Below are positions 35,335-46,757 of a DNA stretch of 64,000 bases, one piece after another (within the stretch, counting starts at the first letter, position 1; each line of letters opens with the position of its first letter). The DNA is from Ophioderma brevispina (lineage: Eukaryota; Echinodermata; Ophiuroidea; Amphilepidida; Ophiodermatidae): contig JAMKCH010088137.1 of NCBI GenBank assembly GCA_023653785.1, forward strand, positions 22,629 to 86,628. Reading direction: 5' to 3'. The translations under genes were made by a program, and so were the position numbers. A model generated the notes under the pieces. That model was not told the DNA's origin, did not search any database, and was given only the letters and a program-made list of their open reading frames with translations.

Positions 35335-38205
35335 TCGTGTAGAAGCAACCACAGATATGCAATCATGTTTTCTAGAGATGAAAATCCTAATGCAAAGAAC
35401 GTAGTGGTTGGAATAGTTTACAAACACTACACCCCTAGACAATTTTAATCGTATATTGATCAAATATTTTACAAAATAATTGCAAAAACAAGATGTCTTA
35501 TGTCATGTGTGATTTGAATTAGATGTGCGTCAAAGATGATGTCGATAGACCGACTCATGACTATCTTGACCTCATTTATTCCCATTCAATGGACCAACAA
35601 TATATAAACCCACACGAATTACAGAAAGAGCGCAACTATAATAGATAATATACTAACTTATAGTGAAAATGTAGTAAATTCTGCTATTATAGTTGACGGA
35701 GATAACTGATCATATGCCTACATTTTAGGTAGTAATTTGCGATGGTAAGAAACTTTTTACACCCCCAATAAAAAGAAATAGGAATATACAAGATTGCATA
35801 ATAAGGATAATATTGAATGTTTTAAAGAAAGTTATTCAAGGTCGAGTGGCAAAATATTCTTGAAACTAATAATGCCGATGTTGACACAGTGTATTTACAG
35901 ATAAATTAATGATTTATATAATAATGATTCCATTGAAAGAAAACGTACCTGTACGATAAGAAATATCCCCGCGGTCACCGTGGATTTCAAAAGGTTGTTA
36001 TGCGTATCAATACAAAACAAACTATATAAGACATATTTTGCAATGTCCAAGCAATGCCCAGTGGGCAGAACTTCAAAACTTTAGAAACAAACTGCATGCT
36101 TTTATAAGAATATCAAAACGTTAGATATTTCTTTAATAAATTCGAGAAAGCAAAAAGTAATATGGAAGACTTGGGAAGGTAATAAACAATATTTATTGGT
36201 CGTGGTCGTAAGCAGTCGTTTCCGGCCAGTTTAAATACGATCTGGAGAAATATTAAAGATCTAAAACCATATCTAATGAAGTGAACATTCTTTGTACTGT
36301 AGGCCCCACTCCTTGCCTCAAAATCCACAATTCAGGTAAGGACTACTCCGATTATCTAAAAGCCTCATGCAGAGTAATAGGTTTATGAAGCCAATTATAG
36401 AAACTTGAGGTAATTAACATTATTGACATTTTGATCAGAATGAGAGTGGCCAGCGTTATGATGACTTGGCAGCTTTATTGTAAGCAGGTTGCCAATGAAA
36501 TTGTAAACAGCCCCTTTCTATGATATTAATTTATCTTTGACAACCGTGTGGTACCAGAAAAACTGAAAATTGCAAAAGTTATCCAATATACAAAAATAAT
36601 GATGAATTATTTTCAAATTATCGACCTGTGTCCGTCCTTCCCTGCTTTCAAAAATTCTTGAAAGATTGGATATTTAATAGTGTATCCAATTCTTGAAAAG
36701 CAGAAATATTAAAACAACCAATTTGGTTTCAGAGAAAATCCATTCTACATACAGGGTAAATTTTAAAACTTGTAGATAAGAATTAACAAGCAGTTGAAAA
36801 AGGAGAGACTACTCTTGGAGTATTCTAGACCTTCGCAAGCCTTCGATACGAGAGATCAATAACTTTTGCTATATAAGATGGAATATTACGGGTTCAGGGG
36901 CATCGTACTTGGCTTGTTTCGATTATGTTAGATAATAGGAACAATATGTATATTATAATTCAAACCAATCAAATTTAAAAATATAATATGTGGTATTCCC
37001 CAGGGGTCCATTTTATGCCTTTACTTTTTAATTATATATCAATGATCTTAGAACTCATCACTCTTTGGAATTTCATATTATTGGCCGACGATACTACAAT
37101 CCTATTTTCGCATATGATATTGGCCTAGCCCAAACAAGTTAATAACAGAGAGTTATCATATTAAATAATTGGTTCAAGCCAATAAACTATCAGTAAATGC
37201 TAGCAAAACTAATTACATGTTTCTTGGTACTCCACATATGCTTCAATAATGGGCTAATATCACGGGCCAACAAATCCCTCATATTGATATTATACTATAT
37301 GAACAAATCTAGACCAATTTAACCAAAACTAAGTTTTTAGGTGTATTAATCGATGAAAAACTAACAAGGAAATGTCATATTGATCGTATATCAAAACAAT
37401 TTCACGTAATAGTTGGGCGTAATGAAATAAATAAAGTAGTTTGTTCAGAAATATATTGTATTCTTTATATTGCACGCTTGTTCGCCGTACATCAATTACG
37501 GTATCCTTGTATGGGGAAATGCTTGTACACATATTAGAAAAAATATTCAAACTCCAGAAATGGGCGTTTGAGAGTTATTACTAATAGCCATTATCGAAGT
37601 CCATACTGACCCCATTTTGCAAAGCAACATTTTAAATGTCTTTGATACCTATAATCTAGAATTGGGTGTTTTATGTACCAATCTTCAAACTGTGTTACCT
37701 AATTCATTTGCAAATTTTTTTCCAAGAAAGTATCTGATTTCAAACTATCACAACAGATTCAATAGTGATTTATAATAACTAGAAACAACAGGTATTTTCT
37801 GATCACTCTGTAAGAACATCTGGACCTATTCTTTGCAACTCCCTTCTAAGAACCATGAAAAAAGCCAATTCGATTAGGCACTTTCGCAGTAAATACACGC
37901 ATGAGCTAATAAGTTTATAGTGAGTTTGAGCACTGTTCGTCTTGTTTGAGGTGACCGTCAACTTGTTGAGGTTCATTATTTTGTATTTTGATGTTAGAAT
38001 TTGATTGTTTAATTATGTGTACATGTATAATGTTTTTTAGGGTTGGTCGCTTCTGGCCTTTGGGGGGGGGGGCCTTTGATCCAGTCCTCCGTAATCGTTT
38101 GTATCATCCGTTTATTTGCCTGTAGAGTTGTTTATATTCTTTGTTTATTTTAAATGGTTATGGAATAAAGGAATTATGAATAAATAAAGAATATGAATAA
38201 TGTTT
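35335..38205 (+). mobile_element. 5'-truncated, decayed LINE (CR1/L2/Jockey-like)
   Basis: Near 35392-35440 it encodes NVVVGIVYKHYTP, typical of the endonuclease VGVIYRP block. RT blocks follow: YKNNDELFSNYRPVSVLP (36590-36645), QFGFREN (about 36720), a LDLRKAFDT-like block (about 36825), CGIPQGSIL (about 36990), LADDTTILFS (37081-37110) and KFLGVLIDEKL (about 37330). The frame ends with CNSLLRTMKKANSIRHFRS (about 37840-37900) and a stop. The 3' tail has GAATAAATAAAGAAT-type repeats. Many stops and frameshifts make it inactive. It begins inside the endonuclease domain, as expected of 5' truncation. Confidence 0.85.
36549..37920 (+). pseudogene. Reverse transcriptase domain of the LINE (broken)
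   Basis: Frame-shifted remains of the RT domain in order, including fingers (NYRPVSVLP), palm motif C (ADD) and the C-terminal region after it. All three plus frames are used alternately. No intact frame exceeds ~100 codons, so no active enzyme is expected. RT in this family copies element RNA at a nicked genomic target. Confidence 0.8.
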
Positions 38206-38216
38206 TAGATTCAACA

Positions 38217-38505
38217 CATGGCTATCGGAACCTCGTTGTCACAGCCGCACGCTCGGAATTCCCCTGATTGTACATGACGACCCATGCAGTAATTGGTTGA
38301 ACATAGGATCACACGACAAAAATATCCCTGGTGCAGGGTGTTTGTGACGTCGTAATAGCACGACGTGCCTTGCTTTCTTGGTGGTTTAAGTATTCTTTGG
38401 AGCTGCATCGCAATGGAGTAGCTGTCCCCAGCGGCAAACCTAGACTCATTTATAAAGATTGTTGAGTGTCCGGTAAAAGCGTGTTCGTGTGCTGTATATA
38501 GCACG
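38217..38505 (+). repeat. Repeat X, copy 1, right part
   Basis: Resumes the match to the uninterrupted copy: GGCTATCGGAACCTCG, TAATTGGTTGAAC (TAAGTGGTTGGAC in the other), GTGACGTCGTAAT, CACGACGTGCCT, GCGGCAAACCTAGACTC, ATTGTTGAGTGTCCGGTAAA. The corresponding positions in the other copy are 43040-43300. About 30 bases of the uninterrupted copy are missing at the junction. Confidence 0.7.
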
Positions 38506-39263
38506 GATGCAGTGTCTACATTGAGTCAGAGTCAGTTAATAACACATGCTGAATAGCATCTACCAGTGATAACAGGTTCCTGCTATGTGAATGGGTCTTG
38601 ATTTTGGGAACCGGTGTAAAAAAGCAGTGTTCCGTGTGGATGACGCTGATGGTCCTACCACCCATCTGTCTATTGTGTTACCAATGAGTGCTTATGCATC
38701 ATTTGTTTCAGCACTGTCCCAGGCGGGGTGACACTGTGTATAAATGCCCATAGACAATTGCGATGGCCGATGGTGATAACGCACCTTTTCGATAAGCTAA
38801 ACTAATTAATAGCATAGACGCATTAATGACGTAAACCGGGGGATCTGACGTAGCGTAATAGCCGCCACGCAGTGGCGCGAAATATAAGCATACAGATTTC
38901 ATGCAGATCAGTGATGCGAGTACGCATCCATTCTCTTGATCGAGGGTCCTATCCCAAATTATTTTAGATCCCTGACTTTACCCACGTGGCCTTGTCCTAC
39001 AAGGTCACGGTTTATTCCGTACATGTTGTTATGGTAGCTAGGACACTCTCTCATGGGGCGGACCTCAGTTTCTTACACCGTTCCACAAAATCATACCTTT
39101 TAATTCTCTAATAAAATAAACGTCAGTTAAGCGTTATAATCCTCACTTGCAGACGCCAAAGGACACATTCACTTTGCAGGAGATTCCCTTAATATTGGAA
39201 TACGCTTACTTTTTTAGTGAATCCACACGCCAGGATTTAAGGAACACTTTAAGTTACCCATAA
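38506..39263. other. Nothing recognised
   Basis: No gene, RNA gene or element was recognised. Open frames here have no recognisable similarity. Confidence 0.4.
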
Positions 39264-39626
39264 CCCTCGTCTATATCTGAGTCATTTTTGTAACAGCACT
39301 CCCTACATGGATGGTGACCACTCACACTTGAATTTTCCTCACTGAACATCTGATTGTAAAATTTGGTACAATGGGATAGTTTTAGCGTTTCCTCCTTGCA
39401 TTGGTATGAAAAACAGGCACGTCAGCAATGACGTTCACTCTGGCGTTGTATCCCAAAATGGTACAATCAGAATAAAAAAAAACCGTTAATATGACATTTC
39501 AAATAAGTCAGTACTTGTCCTGGGATAATAGAAGAAAGAAAGACCACGGCCTTTCCAGAGTCTTTGTTTTACTATTTGGTTTCAAGAGATATAATCAATT
39601 TGCAACACTCGGATACGGTCTGCGTT

Positions 39627-39814
39627 CGCCGATGTCACAACGGGAAGTTGCTTTTTACCTGGGTAATAATGGCGGAAACAATGCATAAGCCTTGTCAAAG
39701 TGAAGAAAGGTTGTATAACCATAGAACATTGTTTGGAATATTGCACAAGCAGACATTCATTATTTCCCGCCATATTACCAATTAGAAAAGCAACTTCCGT
39801 TGTGACACTCGGCG
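39627..39814. mobile_element. Palindromic (fold-back) element, ~188 bp
   Basis: Left arm CGCCGATGTCACAACGGGAAG then TTGCTTTTT and GGTAATAATGGCGG; right arm is the complement, from CCGCCATATTACC to TTCCGTTGTGACACTCGGCG. Arms are ~55 bp around a ~80 base loop. Open frames crossing it on both strands are a consequence of the palindrome. Confidence 0.75.
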
Positions 39815-41159
39815 ACCATACAACTGTGATTCAGCCCGCTATCCATGTGTAGGGTCAGTGGGGTAAACGAAAAACCGTACACAAAGGAAGTTTTCTCGAC
39901 ACAAGCTTTTAAAAGTCAACATAATAATTTCAATGATAAATATTTTCTTTTCATAAATATTAAACAATGTTTATACACTTGCAATGAAATGGAGCTTTGA
40001 ATTTACTACAACATTGGGATCTGTTAAAATCGTGCCAGATGAATATAAATTGCAACTACACAAACACACCAAAACCCCCCCCCCCCCCCCTCCATAGACT
40101 TGACATTACTGAGATTAATTTCCACTATTAAATAATTGTAATCCGCATCTTTAAAGTGTTTTATTTATGACGTTAATCGCTTTTTGAAGATGTTCAAATC
40201 TGTTAAAAGGCGAATAACGTATGTTAAATAATTCTTCCACGTTTGCACTCAACAAAAAAAAGTGGAACAAACTCAAGTGTTGTGTTCCGCGTAAACTGCA
40301 TGGAGTTGAATCTTCGATTGAACAAGCAAATGAGATGAAACAAAAAGTATGGAAATCCTGGAGTTTTCTCTTTAACCCTTACGTCCTAAGTGTTTTATTC
40401 ACGTGGTTTGCCTAAGGGGAGGGGGTGCTCCATCCCAAGGAAACCACTTCTCCGAGGGAATTTCCAAATGAAACGCATACCACCTTTGAGGAAGAATCAT
40501 TAATGCAAGGCAAAGGTTGAATATAAATGTTGTTCAGGTTTATTGTAGGGAAATTAGGGGCACATCCTTATTTTCGAAAAAGGCGTCAAAATCGCTTTCT
40601 TCTTAAAATGTAACATGATGTTTTCCTCGACCTGCCACGAAAGCATACACTTTGCAAATAATTTTGATGTGTTTTCTGCTTAGAAGGACAATTACATATA
40701 TTTAGCACAAACATTACCATTTTGTGCATTCTTGTATTTTTGTCGGGGTAGTTGGGGTAGTTAGTAAAGACGACATTATTGCCATAGGTTTGTACAGCAT
40801 GGCGCGCATTCGCTTTATGAGATTATTGCTTCTTTTGCCACAGAGAAGAAAGGGTTAATTATTTTTTTCTGATTTTATATAATTAATTTGGATCTTCATT
40901 CAAGGGGCTAGCACTTGGTAGGGACGAGTGCGAAATGGGCAAAAGTTTTCTAAATCAATCTTTATGTTTGCCTTTTTTCTGTAACTATAGACTTTGAAGG
41001 TTTTGGGTGCTTACATAACCCTCGTTGCCCGAAGGGGAAGTTTTCCATGATTGCTAAGAAGGGGCTAAAACCCCATTTTGGTGAACAAATATATTAGTTA
41101 TATTATCCAGAAAATATTTCTGCCCAAAATTTAATTAAAAAACAAAAAATCCACCGCGT
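39815..41159. other. Nothing clearly recognised
   Basis: A poly-C run lies at 40076-40090. ATAACCCTCGTTGCCC near 41004 resembles a TTAA-type family end, but no partner end is clear. No gene was recognised. Confidence 0.4.
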
Positions 41160-41640
41160 TATAGGTAAGATACAGGGTGATCCAAAGTGATGGATAGGGG
41201 TAACAACCCCATTCGGGAGAGAAGGAGAAGCACCAACATGCCTAGCACAACACATGCATACCACAGACCACCAATATACCAATTGGTACAAATATATCTA
41301 TGGTCACCATCTTTCCATTGATACAACATGAGTACAACCATGCCTAGCATTACGTCACAATGACGTCATAAAAGTTCGCCGGTCAGCAGACTGACAATTT
41401 CCATAGACACATAGTAAAAATAGGGGAAAGTGAATTTTTTCGCCAAAAAAAGGTAGGAATCAGCTTTCATGCGGTTTTTTTTTGGACTCTACTTTATGGG
41501 ACGGGGGGGGGGGATATGACTAGTTTATATAATGAGAGCATTTGAGTGCTACAATAACACTTAAGCGGTCAAAGTATTGCGCATGGCCCGTTGGTGGTCA
41601 AGGGGGGGGGGGGTCCCTGAGGGACCCTAACCTAAAAAAC
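41160..41640 (-). mobile_element. Diverged relative of the CCCTCGTCTTAC family
   Basis: Contains the family core in order: GGTAACAACCCCATTCGGGAG, CATCTTTCCATTGATAC, ACCATGCCTAGCATTACGTC, ACAATGACGTCATAAAAG, GACAATTTCCATA, TCATGCGGTTTTTT and a G-run block. Termini are not identifiable. Open frames here on the minus strand are repeat-derived. Orientation is given only by relation to copy A read in mirror order and is tentative. Confidence 0.45.
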
Positions 41641-42106
41641 GCAGTTCTCATAGGAAATTTCAATAACACCCATTCCCATGTGAAGACCAGACTGCTCTAA
41701 AAACATTTACAAACAACAAAGAAAAAAGTTGAAAATATATTCGACCTGGCGAACATTGAGTGCCATTGTCACCAAAAAGAGGCCATTTTGTTTTTAATTT
41801 CTTCCAACATGATACATCAAATTTGAAATAAGTAGTGGTTCAAAGTTAAGAAATTAATGAAATGTGTTTAGCAAAAAACAGGTTGTAGTAAGTATTACTA
41901 TTTTTACTAGGCTGTTTGTTTTCCCGAGCTAAATATTTACCATTCATTTGAACAGGGAAATAGATTACGTATCAATTATATAATAGATGTTAATGGTTAT
42001 TGAAAACAGAATGAAAAATTTAATTAGTATTGTTGGTTGATTGATATAGCATAGGTCAACATACTATGACGTGACGCCCACACCAAGGTCAAAGGTCACC
42101 TGGTTG

Positions 42107-42620
42107 TTAAATGGAAAATGGTTTTGTCATGGGTATGACCGTTTTGGTGGTAAAGGGGTGGGGTGGTGCCATATGGACGCTAACGCGATATCTCCGCAAA
42201 CGCGTGCGTGGATGTGATTTTCTTTGCACACATATCAGAAGATTGTGGAATAACAAGCTTGAAATAGCAGAAACAAACATTACGGTCCTAATCATCATTT
42301 GCGTTTTAGCGCTAACGCGCAAAACCTGATTTTGCGGTCCAATGCCACCCCACACCCCCCCCCCGGACCACTTAAAGTGAAAGGTGTTGGAGTCGACAAA
42401 AAATGCGACGAAAATATCAATTTGCCACCCTATATTTAGTATTTTTCCTACTTCCCTCAAACATATGGACGCCATAGTGACGTAAATGGGAATTTGGTAC
42501 TTATTTAGGTACCCAATGGAAAGAAGAAGAAGCACATTATAGTGTTGTGTATCATTTGGTACCAAATTTTACAAGGAATCGGGATGTTCAGTGACGAAAA
42601 TCACAGAGGTGTCGGTAACA
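42107..42620. mobile_element. Second diverged relative of the CCCTCGTCTTAC family
   Basis: G-run and C-run blocks flank GGACGCTAACGCG-type words, then GACGCCATAGTGACGT, TTTAGGTACCCAATGGAAAG, ATTTGGTACCAAATTTTAC and GGTGTCGGTAACACCCCCC, resembling the inverted order of copy A. The minus-strand open frame 42107-42565 (152 codons) spans this element entirely. It has no recognisable protein similarity, so it is treated as repeat-derived. Confidence 0.4.
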
Positions 42621-42636
42621 CCCCCCTCCCCTCTTC

Positions 42637-43310
42637 GCACAAAAACGAACTCTTTACAACATTGGTTAGATCATTTTGAAAAGCGCTTCATTGGCTAATA
42701 TAAGTAACCTTGGTTGAATTAATGAACTTGTATGCGCTTTATACCCAAAGCCACCAGAAAGCTTGGCCCTGGGACAAATTCTCCAATTTACATCTCATTC
42801 TCTTTTGTCATAATATATATAGTAGCACATGATTGCAATTTGTGTTGCAATAAATCAAAGTCCGTTTTAGCGAAAATGTCTGTGGTTTAGTTCTGACATC
42901 GTCTATAGTGCCTTTGATGGGCTTAATATGCACAAGGCAAAACCACACTTTTTCAAAACATTGCCAGAACGACATCGTTCCATTTTTACTAAGTTCCGTT
43001 TTGCTAGTTCCGACACTCCTTACTTCTCATTCACTTTACATGAGCTATCGGAACCTCGTGTCACAGTGCATTCCTCTTTCCGGGTTTTCCCTAATTGTAC
43101 ATGCACAACTCCGTGCAGTAAGTGGTTGGACTAGATCGCACGACAAGCACTATGCATGGTGTGACGTCGTAATTAGCACGTCGTGCCTCGCTTTGTTGGT
43201 GGTTTAATGATTCTTTGGCGTGTGTATCGCAATGGAGTAGCGGTGCCCGACGGCAAACCTAGACTCCTTTATAAATATTGTTGAGTGTCCGGTAAAAGTT
43301 TATTCGTGCT
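42637..43310 (+). repeat. Repeat X, copy 2 (uninterrupted)
   Basis: Continuous counterpart of 34973-35334 plus 38217-38505. Its sequence across the LINE insertion point (about 43010-43040, TTGCTAGTTCCGACACTCC to GAGCTATCGGAACC) shows no LINE. No protein similarity was recognised. X could be part of a larger transposon or a segmental duplication. Confidence 0.7.
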
Positions 43311-43350
43311 TCGGGAGTTTTGTTACAAAAATGGCTCAGGTAGACGAGGG

Positions 43351-44080
43351 TTAACATTTACTGCATGGCTGTTAGTATTGATTATTCACCGTCCAATTCA
43401 ACACCAAATTACCTCCAATTCAAAAGGGATTTAGAGCATGGACATAAAACGTTGAAGACTTACTTCACTCAGTCTATGAAAATACTAGGTACACCTGGAC
43501 AAAATTGCTACAGAAGGTGTTCTTGCTGTAACTAGCAGTAAAAGATCTCCCAAAGAACATATCAAAAAGGTAGAAAAAAGGAAGCCTGGCAAGACATGCT
43601 AGTTTGCATTTATCTTACGTGGACGTATATTTCGACAAAGGTAATAGCTCAAAAATGCATTGTGTAGAGAGAGTTTCCATTTTTATTCTAGTATTTGAAA
43701 CAGGTTCACATGCTATGCCTGTAAGTGTGTTAGCACGGTGCAAGTGATATATTAAAAGTGGAAATTGATGGTCATTACTCAATATGGCAGCAATTTTCCC
43801 GCCAAAATTAATTTTGCGTTCTGGATGATTTGTCAGACTGCAATCGGGATGGAGAGATCTTATTTTGTAAATTATTATCAGAGAGTATTTATTCAAAGAC
43901 ATCGGGTCAACTAGTGCCAGGGGTTCTCCTTATGCGAAGTGATGGGTATCAGGTGTCCTGGCCAGGGGAAAAATCGGGTCCTTTCCTGGGTCCTTTCGTT
44001 TAGTATGAAACTTTAAGAAGGGGGTCAATGATGTTAAAACCTGAAGTTAAAATAGGAAGTGCCTCTTTTGCAGAGTTCAA
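43351..44080. other. Nothing recognised
   Basis: AT-rich. No protein or RNA family was recognised on either strand. Confidence 0.4.
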
Positions 44081-44147
44081 GTTGCCATGAAATTATAAAA
44101 TTGCTGCCATGAAATTATAAAATTGCTGCCATGAAATTATAAAATTG
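44081..44147 (+). repeat. Three perfect 22 bp tandem repeats
   Basis: CTGCCATGAAATTATAAAAT-TG is repeated three times with a single difference at the first base of the array. The near-perfect identity suggests a recent expansion. Confidence 0.9.
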
Positions 44148-44402
44148 TTAACAAATATGCACGTAGACTGCAAAAAAATTTGGGTGTTCAAATTCTTTAA
44201 AAGTGGATAATTTTATGCAAAGTTGTGATAAAAGTGATAGCAGGAAAGAAGAAAATGGGGGTCATTGAGTATTCAAGCATTCTAGACGTCACCAAAGTCA
44301 GCACCTCACAGACCTTGACTGCGCAGCTCTAACAGGGGATGTGATATGTGCTGCACAAGATCTACTACAAAGCATCATTTGAGAATGCTGCAGATTAAGT
44401 CA

Positions 44403-45235
44403 GTCGGTCAGCAGTCGGTCAGAGTCTTTGACAGACGACAAAATTTCTGCCCTAATACAAAATAAAGATGCACAAAACACGCAATTTGTCGTTCGGAAGG
44501 CAGTGAACATCTTTTCAGACTATTGTACGGAAAAAAGGAAGTTCTCTAGTGGAAGCTGAAGCGCTAAATTGTGGTGGTGGTATATCGCGGTACTCTCTGT
44601 AACTGGCTGGTTGTATATTTTCACATGTCTTTACTACTCACTTATAAAGTGTTTATTCGACCCAATTCCAGCGCTTCTTGTGCCACGAGCGGACGACTCC
44701 TCATTATTTACGTGAATGTAGCCCCACTGTCCCAGTATACGTCCAAATTAGAAAAGCGGGGACAGTGGGGTATACCTCACTAAGTTTTGGGGGGCTATTT
44801 TTATACGCCAAGCTTCGTAAACGGGATGACCATTTCTATGCAAAGAAAAGCTTACAGTCAACACGATATTGTCTCCAAAGGCACTTTGAAGATATCAGAA
44901 ATGTTGACATCGTTAAAGATAAAGAGTTTAAGCACTCTAGCCGATCTACATGAGCATATTTATGAAGCTAAAGCAGATGGGAAAAGCGAGGGTACAACAT
45001 AAGAAAGTGATTCACCCTGAAGACATGGCCACGATTTGTTTCTTCTAATGCACTTGGTCAATAAACGCCACGAGGGCTGCAAAACAAAGTCTTCATAGAC
45101 TACATGCTCTTCTTTGCCAACAGGGGATCGGGAAACCTGCGCCAAATGACAAAAGAAGATCTAAAATTTTGTACAGACTCTAGCGGATTGAGGTATGTTG
45201 AGTTAACATTAGACAAATTGACCAAATTGACGAAA
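44403..45235 (+). pseudogene. Decayed Crypton-type tyrosine recombinase (DUF3504-like), copy 2
   Basis: In order: 44415-44560 encodes SESLTDDKISALIQNKDAQN and then VRKAVNIFSDYCTEK (N-terminal helical part); 44790-44945 encodes YAKLRKRDDHFYAKKSLQS and RHFEDIRNVDIVKDKEF; about 44965-45035, in another frame, GKARVQHKKVIHPEDM; about 45060-45235, in a further frame, TPRGLQNKVFIDYMLFFANR and NLRQMTKEDLKFC. These match the same animal Crypton-derived family as 15040-15925, covering its N-terminal and central parts. About 225 bases (44561-44785) separate the first two blocks: an intron or insertion containing a CCCCACTGTCCC hairpin. The C-terminal catalytic part was not found. Confidence 0.75.
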
Positions 45236-45464
45236 AAAGTGAAATTCTACAACTTTTGAAGTTACTTTTAATGTCCCATTTACTCTGGATGATATTGTTG
45301 TAATGCTTTTCCATGTGAGGATACATAATGAGTCCATAGATGACACTGCTTACCGCTTTTTTTTCTTTTCCATTACCTAAAGCAGCTTGATCTAAAAAGA
45401 AAATTAGGATTAATTTTACAGTATAGAACATAGTTAAATTGTGTCTCCAAATCAAATTTAAGTA

Positions 45465-45599
45465 AGGGGCGTGACTTCAAAACTCAACCTCCCGCCAGCC
45501 AGCGGTTAAACGCGATTCATTGTTCAGAACAATAGAAAACCGGGTGGAACCGGCAGTCGACTCAACCACCGGCGGTGGTTGAGTTTTGAAGCGGCCCCT
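45465..45599. mobile_element. Palindromic (fold-back) element, ~135 bp
   Basis: Left arm AGGGGCGTGACTTCAAAACT-CAACC; right arm is the complement, from GGTTGAGTTTTGAAGCGG to CCCCT. An inner perfect palindrome CTCAACCACCGGCGGTGGTTGAG lies in the right half. No coding capacity. Confidence 0.7.
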
Positions 45600-45816
45600 A
45601 AGTCAAATAATCGATTTTTTTTAATCCTCGTCTTACCAGTGAACTACCCATCGACGCGCTATAAAAATGCCAAAAGCTTTCGTAAAAAAGCTGCCGGGTA
45701 ATATTAGGATCGTTATTCCGAAGGACCGTTTTCCGAATTTAGCAATAGGGTCGTTTTTCCGAAGGACCGTTATTACCGAACTTTACATTATGACCGCTAT
45801 TAGGGTTAGTGTTGAA

Positions 45817-46025
45817 CACTCCAAAAAAATGTTGAGTAAAAAAGTCACAGCTCAATTCTTAGTCAAAGTTGAGTGAACCTTACACAAAGCTGAGTATATT
45901 TTACCCAACAATGACTAAGATTTAGTCAACAATGAGAAAGGTTTACTCAACTTTGACTAAGATTTTACTCAACATTAAGAGCTGTGACATTTTTACTCAA
46001 CATGAGTAAAATAATTTTTACAGTG
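45817..46025. mobile_element. Palindromic element with CACTGTAAAAAT-type ends, nested in copy C
   Basis: Left CACTCCAAAAAAATGTTGAG then GTCACAGCTC, CTTAGTCAAAGTTGAGT; right is the complement, ending TTTTTACAGTG. Extra copies of ACTCAAC/AGTCAAC words lie between the arms. Its right half is duplicated again at 46828-46950. Confidence 0.65.
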
Positions 46026-46026
46026 A

Positions 46027-46056
46027 AGGTTAGGGTTAGGGGTTAGGGTTTGGGTT
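46027..46056 (+). repeat. Short TTAGGG-like interstitial repeat (also at 46953-46985)
   Basis: GGTTAGGGTTAGGGGTTAGGG-type run inside each half of the duplication. TTAGGG is the telomere repeat of most animals, but this run is only three or four units long and lies within a transposon, so it is not evidence of a telomere. Confidence 0.6.
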
Positions 46057-46455
46057 TAGACCTATTGCAAAATTCGGAATAACGGTCCTTTGGAATCACG
46101 GCCCCTATGTAAAATTGGGAATAACGGTCCTTCGGATTAACGGTCCTGCGGAGGCTTCGGAAAGAAAAAACTTCGAAATAACACGCCTAGTGGTGAATTC
46201 GGAATAACTGTTCTTAGGAATAACGGTCCTCTGGAATAAACATCCTTCGGAATAACTGTACTTCAGAATAACAGACCGTAACCATTTTTCCACCCTTTCC
46301 GATCAATTTAGCGAAAAAATGAAGGTTGCACATTCAAAGGGGTTAGGGAGTGCCGTCAAAGTTGAAGGGTAGGGAGGGTGGTTGCCACCCAAGAAAATTT
46401 TATGTTACATTTTTGAAACTATTCTGCGCAGTATGGCTCAAAAATTGTACGTATA

Positions 46456-46757
46456 TCGTCGCTGGGCAGGAAAAACCTCATATGTAATTTGAAAGGTCAA
46501 TGTAAAACCTCATATGTGCAACTTCGGTAACATGGACAAACCAACCTATTGTCCAGTGTTTGGTTAAATCAAGTTGGTGGAAATGATGAGGTGATGTTTA
46601 GAGAAGTACGTAAGATCTATTTTAAGTATTTTGCGATACTTTGCAAAACGACAATATCGCCAAACAGGTCGTTTTGTCAGTGTTACCGAAAAACACATAT
46701 GAGGTTTTGCTCTTAGAGGTCAAATGCACATATGAGGTTTTTCCTGCCCAACGACGA
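46456..46757. mobile_element. Complete TCGTCGCTGGGC-family element, 302 bp, TA target duplication
   Basis: The ends TCGTCGCTGGGCAGGAAAAA and its complement give a ~20 bp inverted repeat with one mismatch, continuing inward (CCTCATATG). TA lies on both sides (46454-46455 and 46758-46759). The sister copy of the duplication has the undisrupted site GTACGTATATGTGAAAC at 47375-47390 with one TA. TA duplication is typical of Tc1/mariner-type elements. No coding capacity. Confidence 0.85.

Larger units (their letters stand above)
39264..43350. mobile_element. Possible 4.1 kb composite element with CCCTCGTCTA terminal inverted repeats
   Basis: CCCTCGTCTATATCTGAGTC-ATTTTTGTAAC at 39264 and its complement GTTACAAAAATGGCTCAGG-TAGACGAGGG ending at 43350 form a ~30 bp inverted repeat. 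The flanks are ATAA on the left and TTAA on the right. It shares the CCCTCGTCT end with the TTAA-type family, but the next bases differ. Inside lie a palindrome, two diverged relatives of that family and the uninterrupted repeat X. No transposase was recognised, so it may be two separate solo ends. Confidence 0.35.

Noticed and set aside
42107..42565. 152-codon minus-strand open frame
   Set aside because: It lies wholly within a dispersed repeat with G/C-run blocks, has no recognisable family, and its core words recur in other non-coding copies.
46027..46056. TTAGGG-like run considered as a telomere or chromosome end
   Set aside because: Only a few units, duplicated inside a transposon, with ordinary sequence on both sides.
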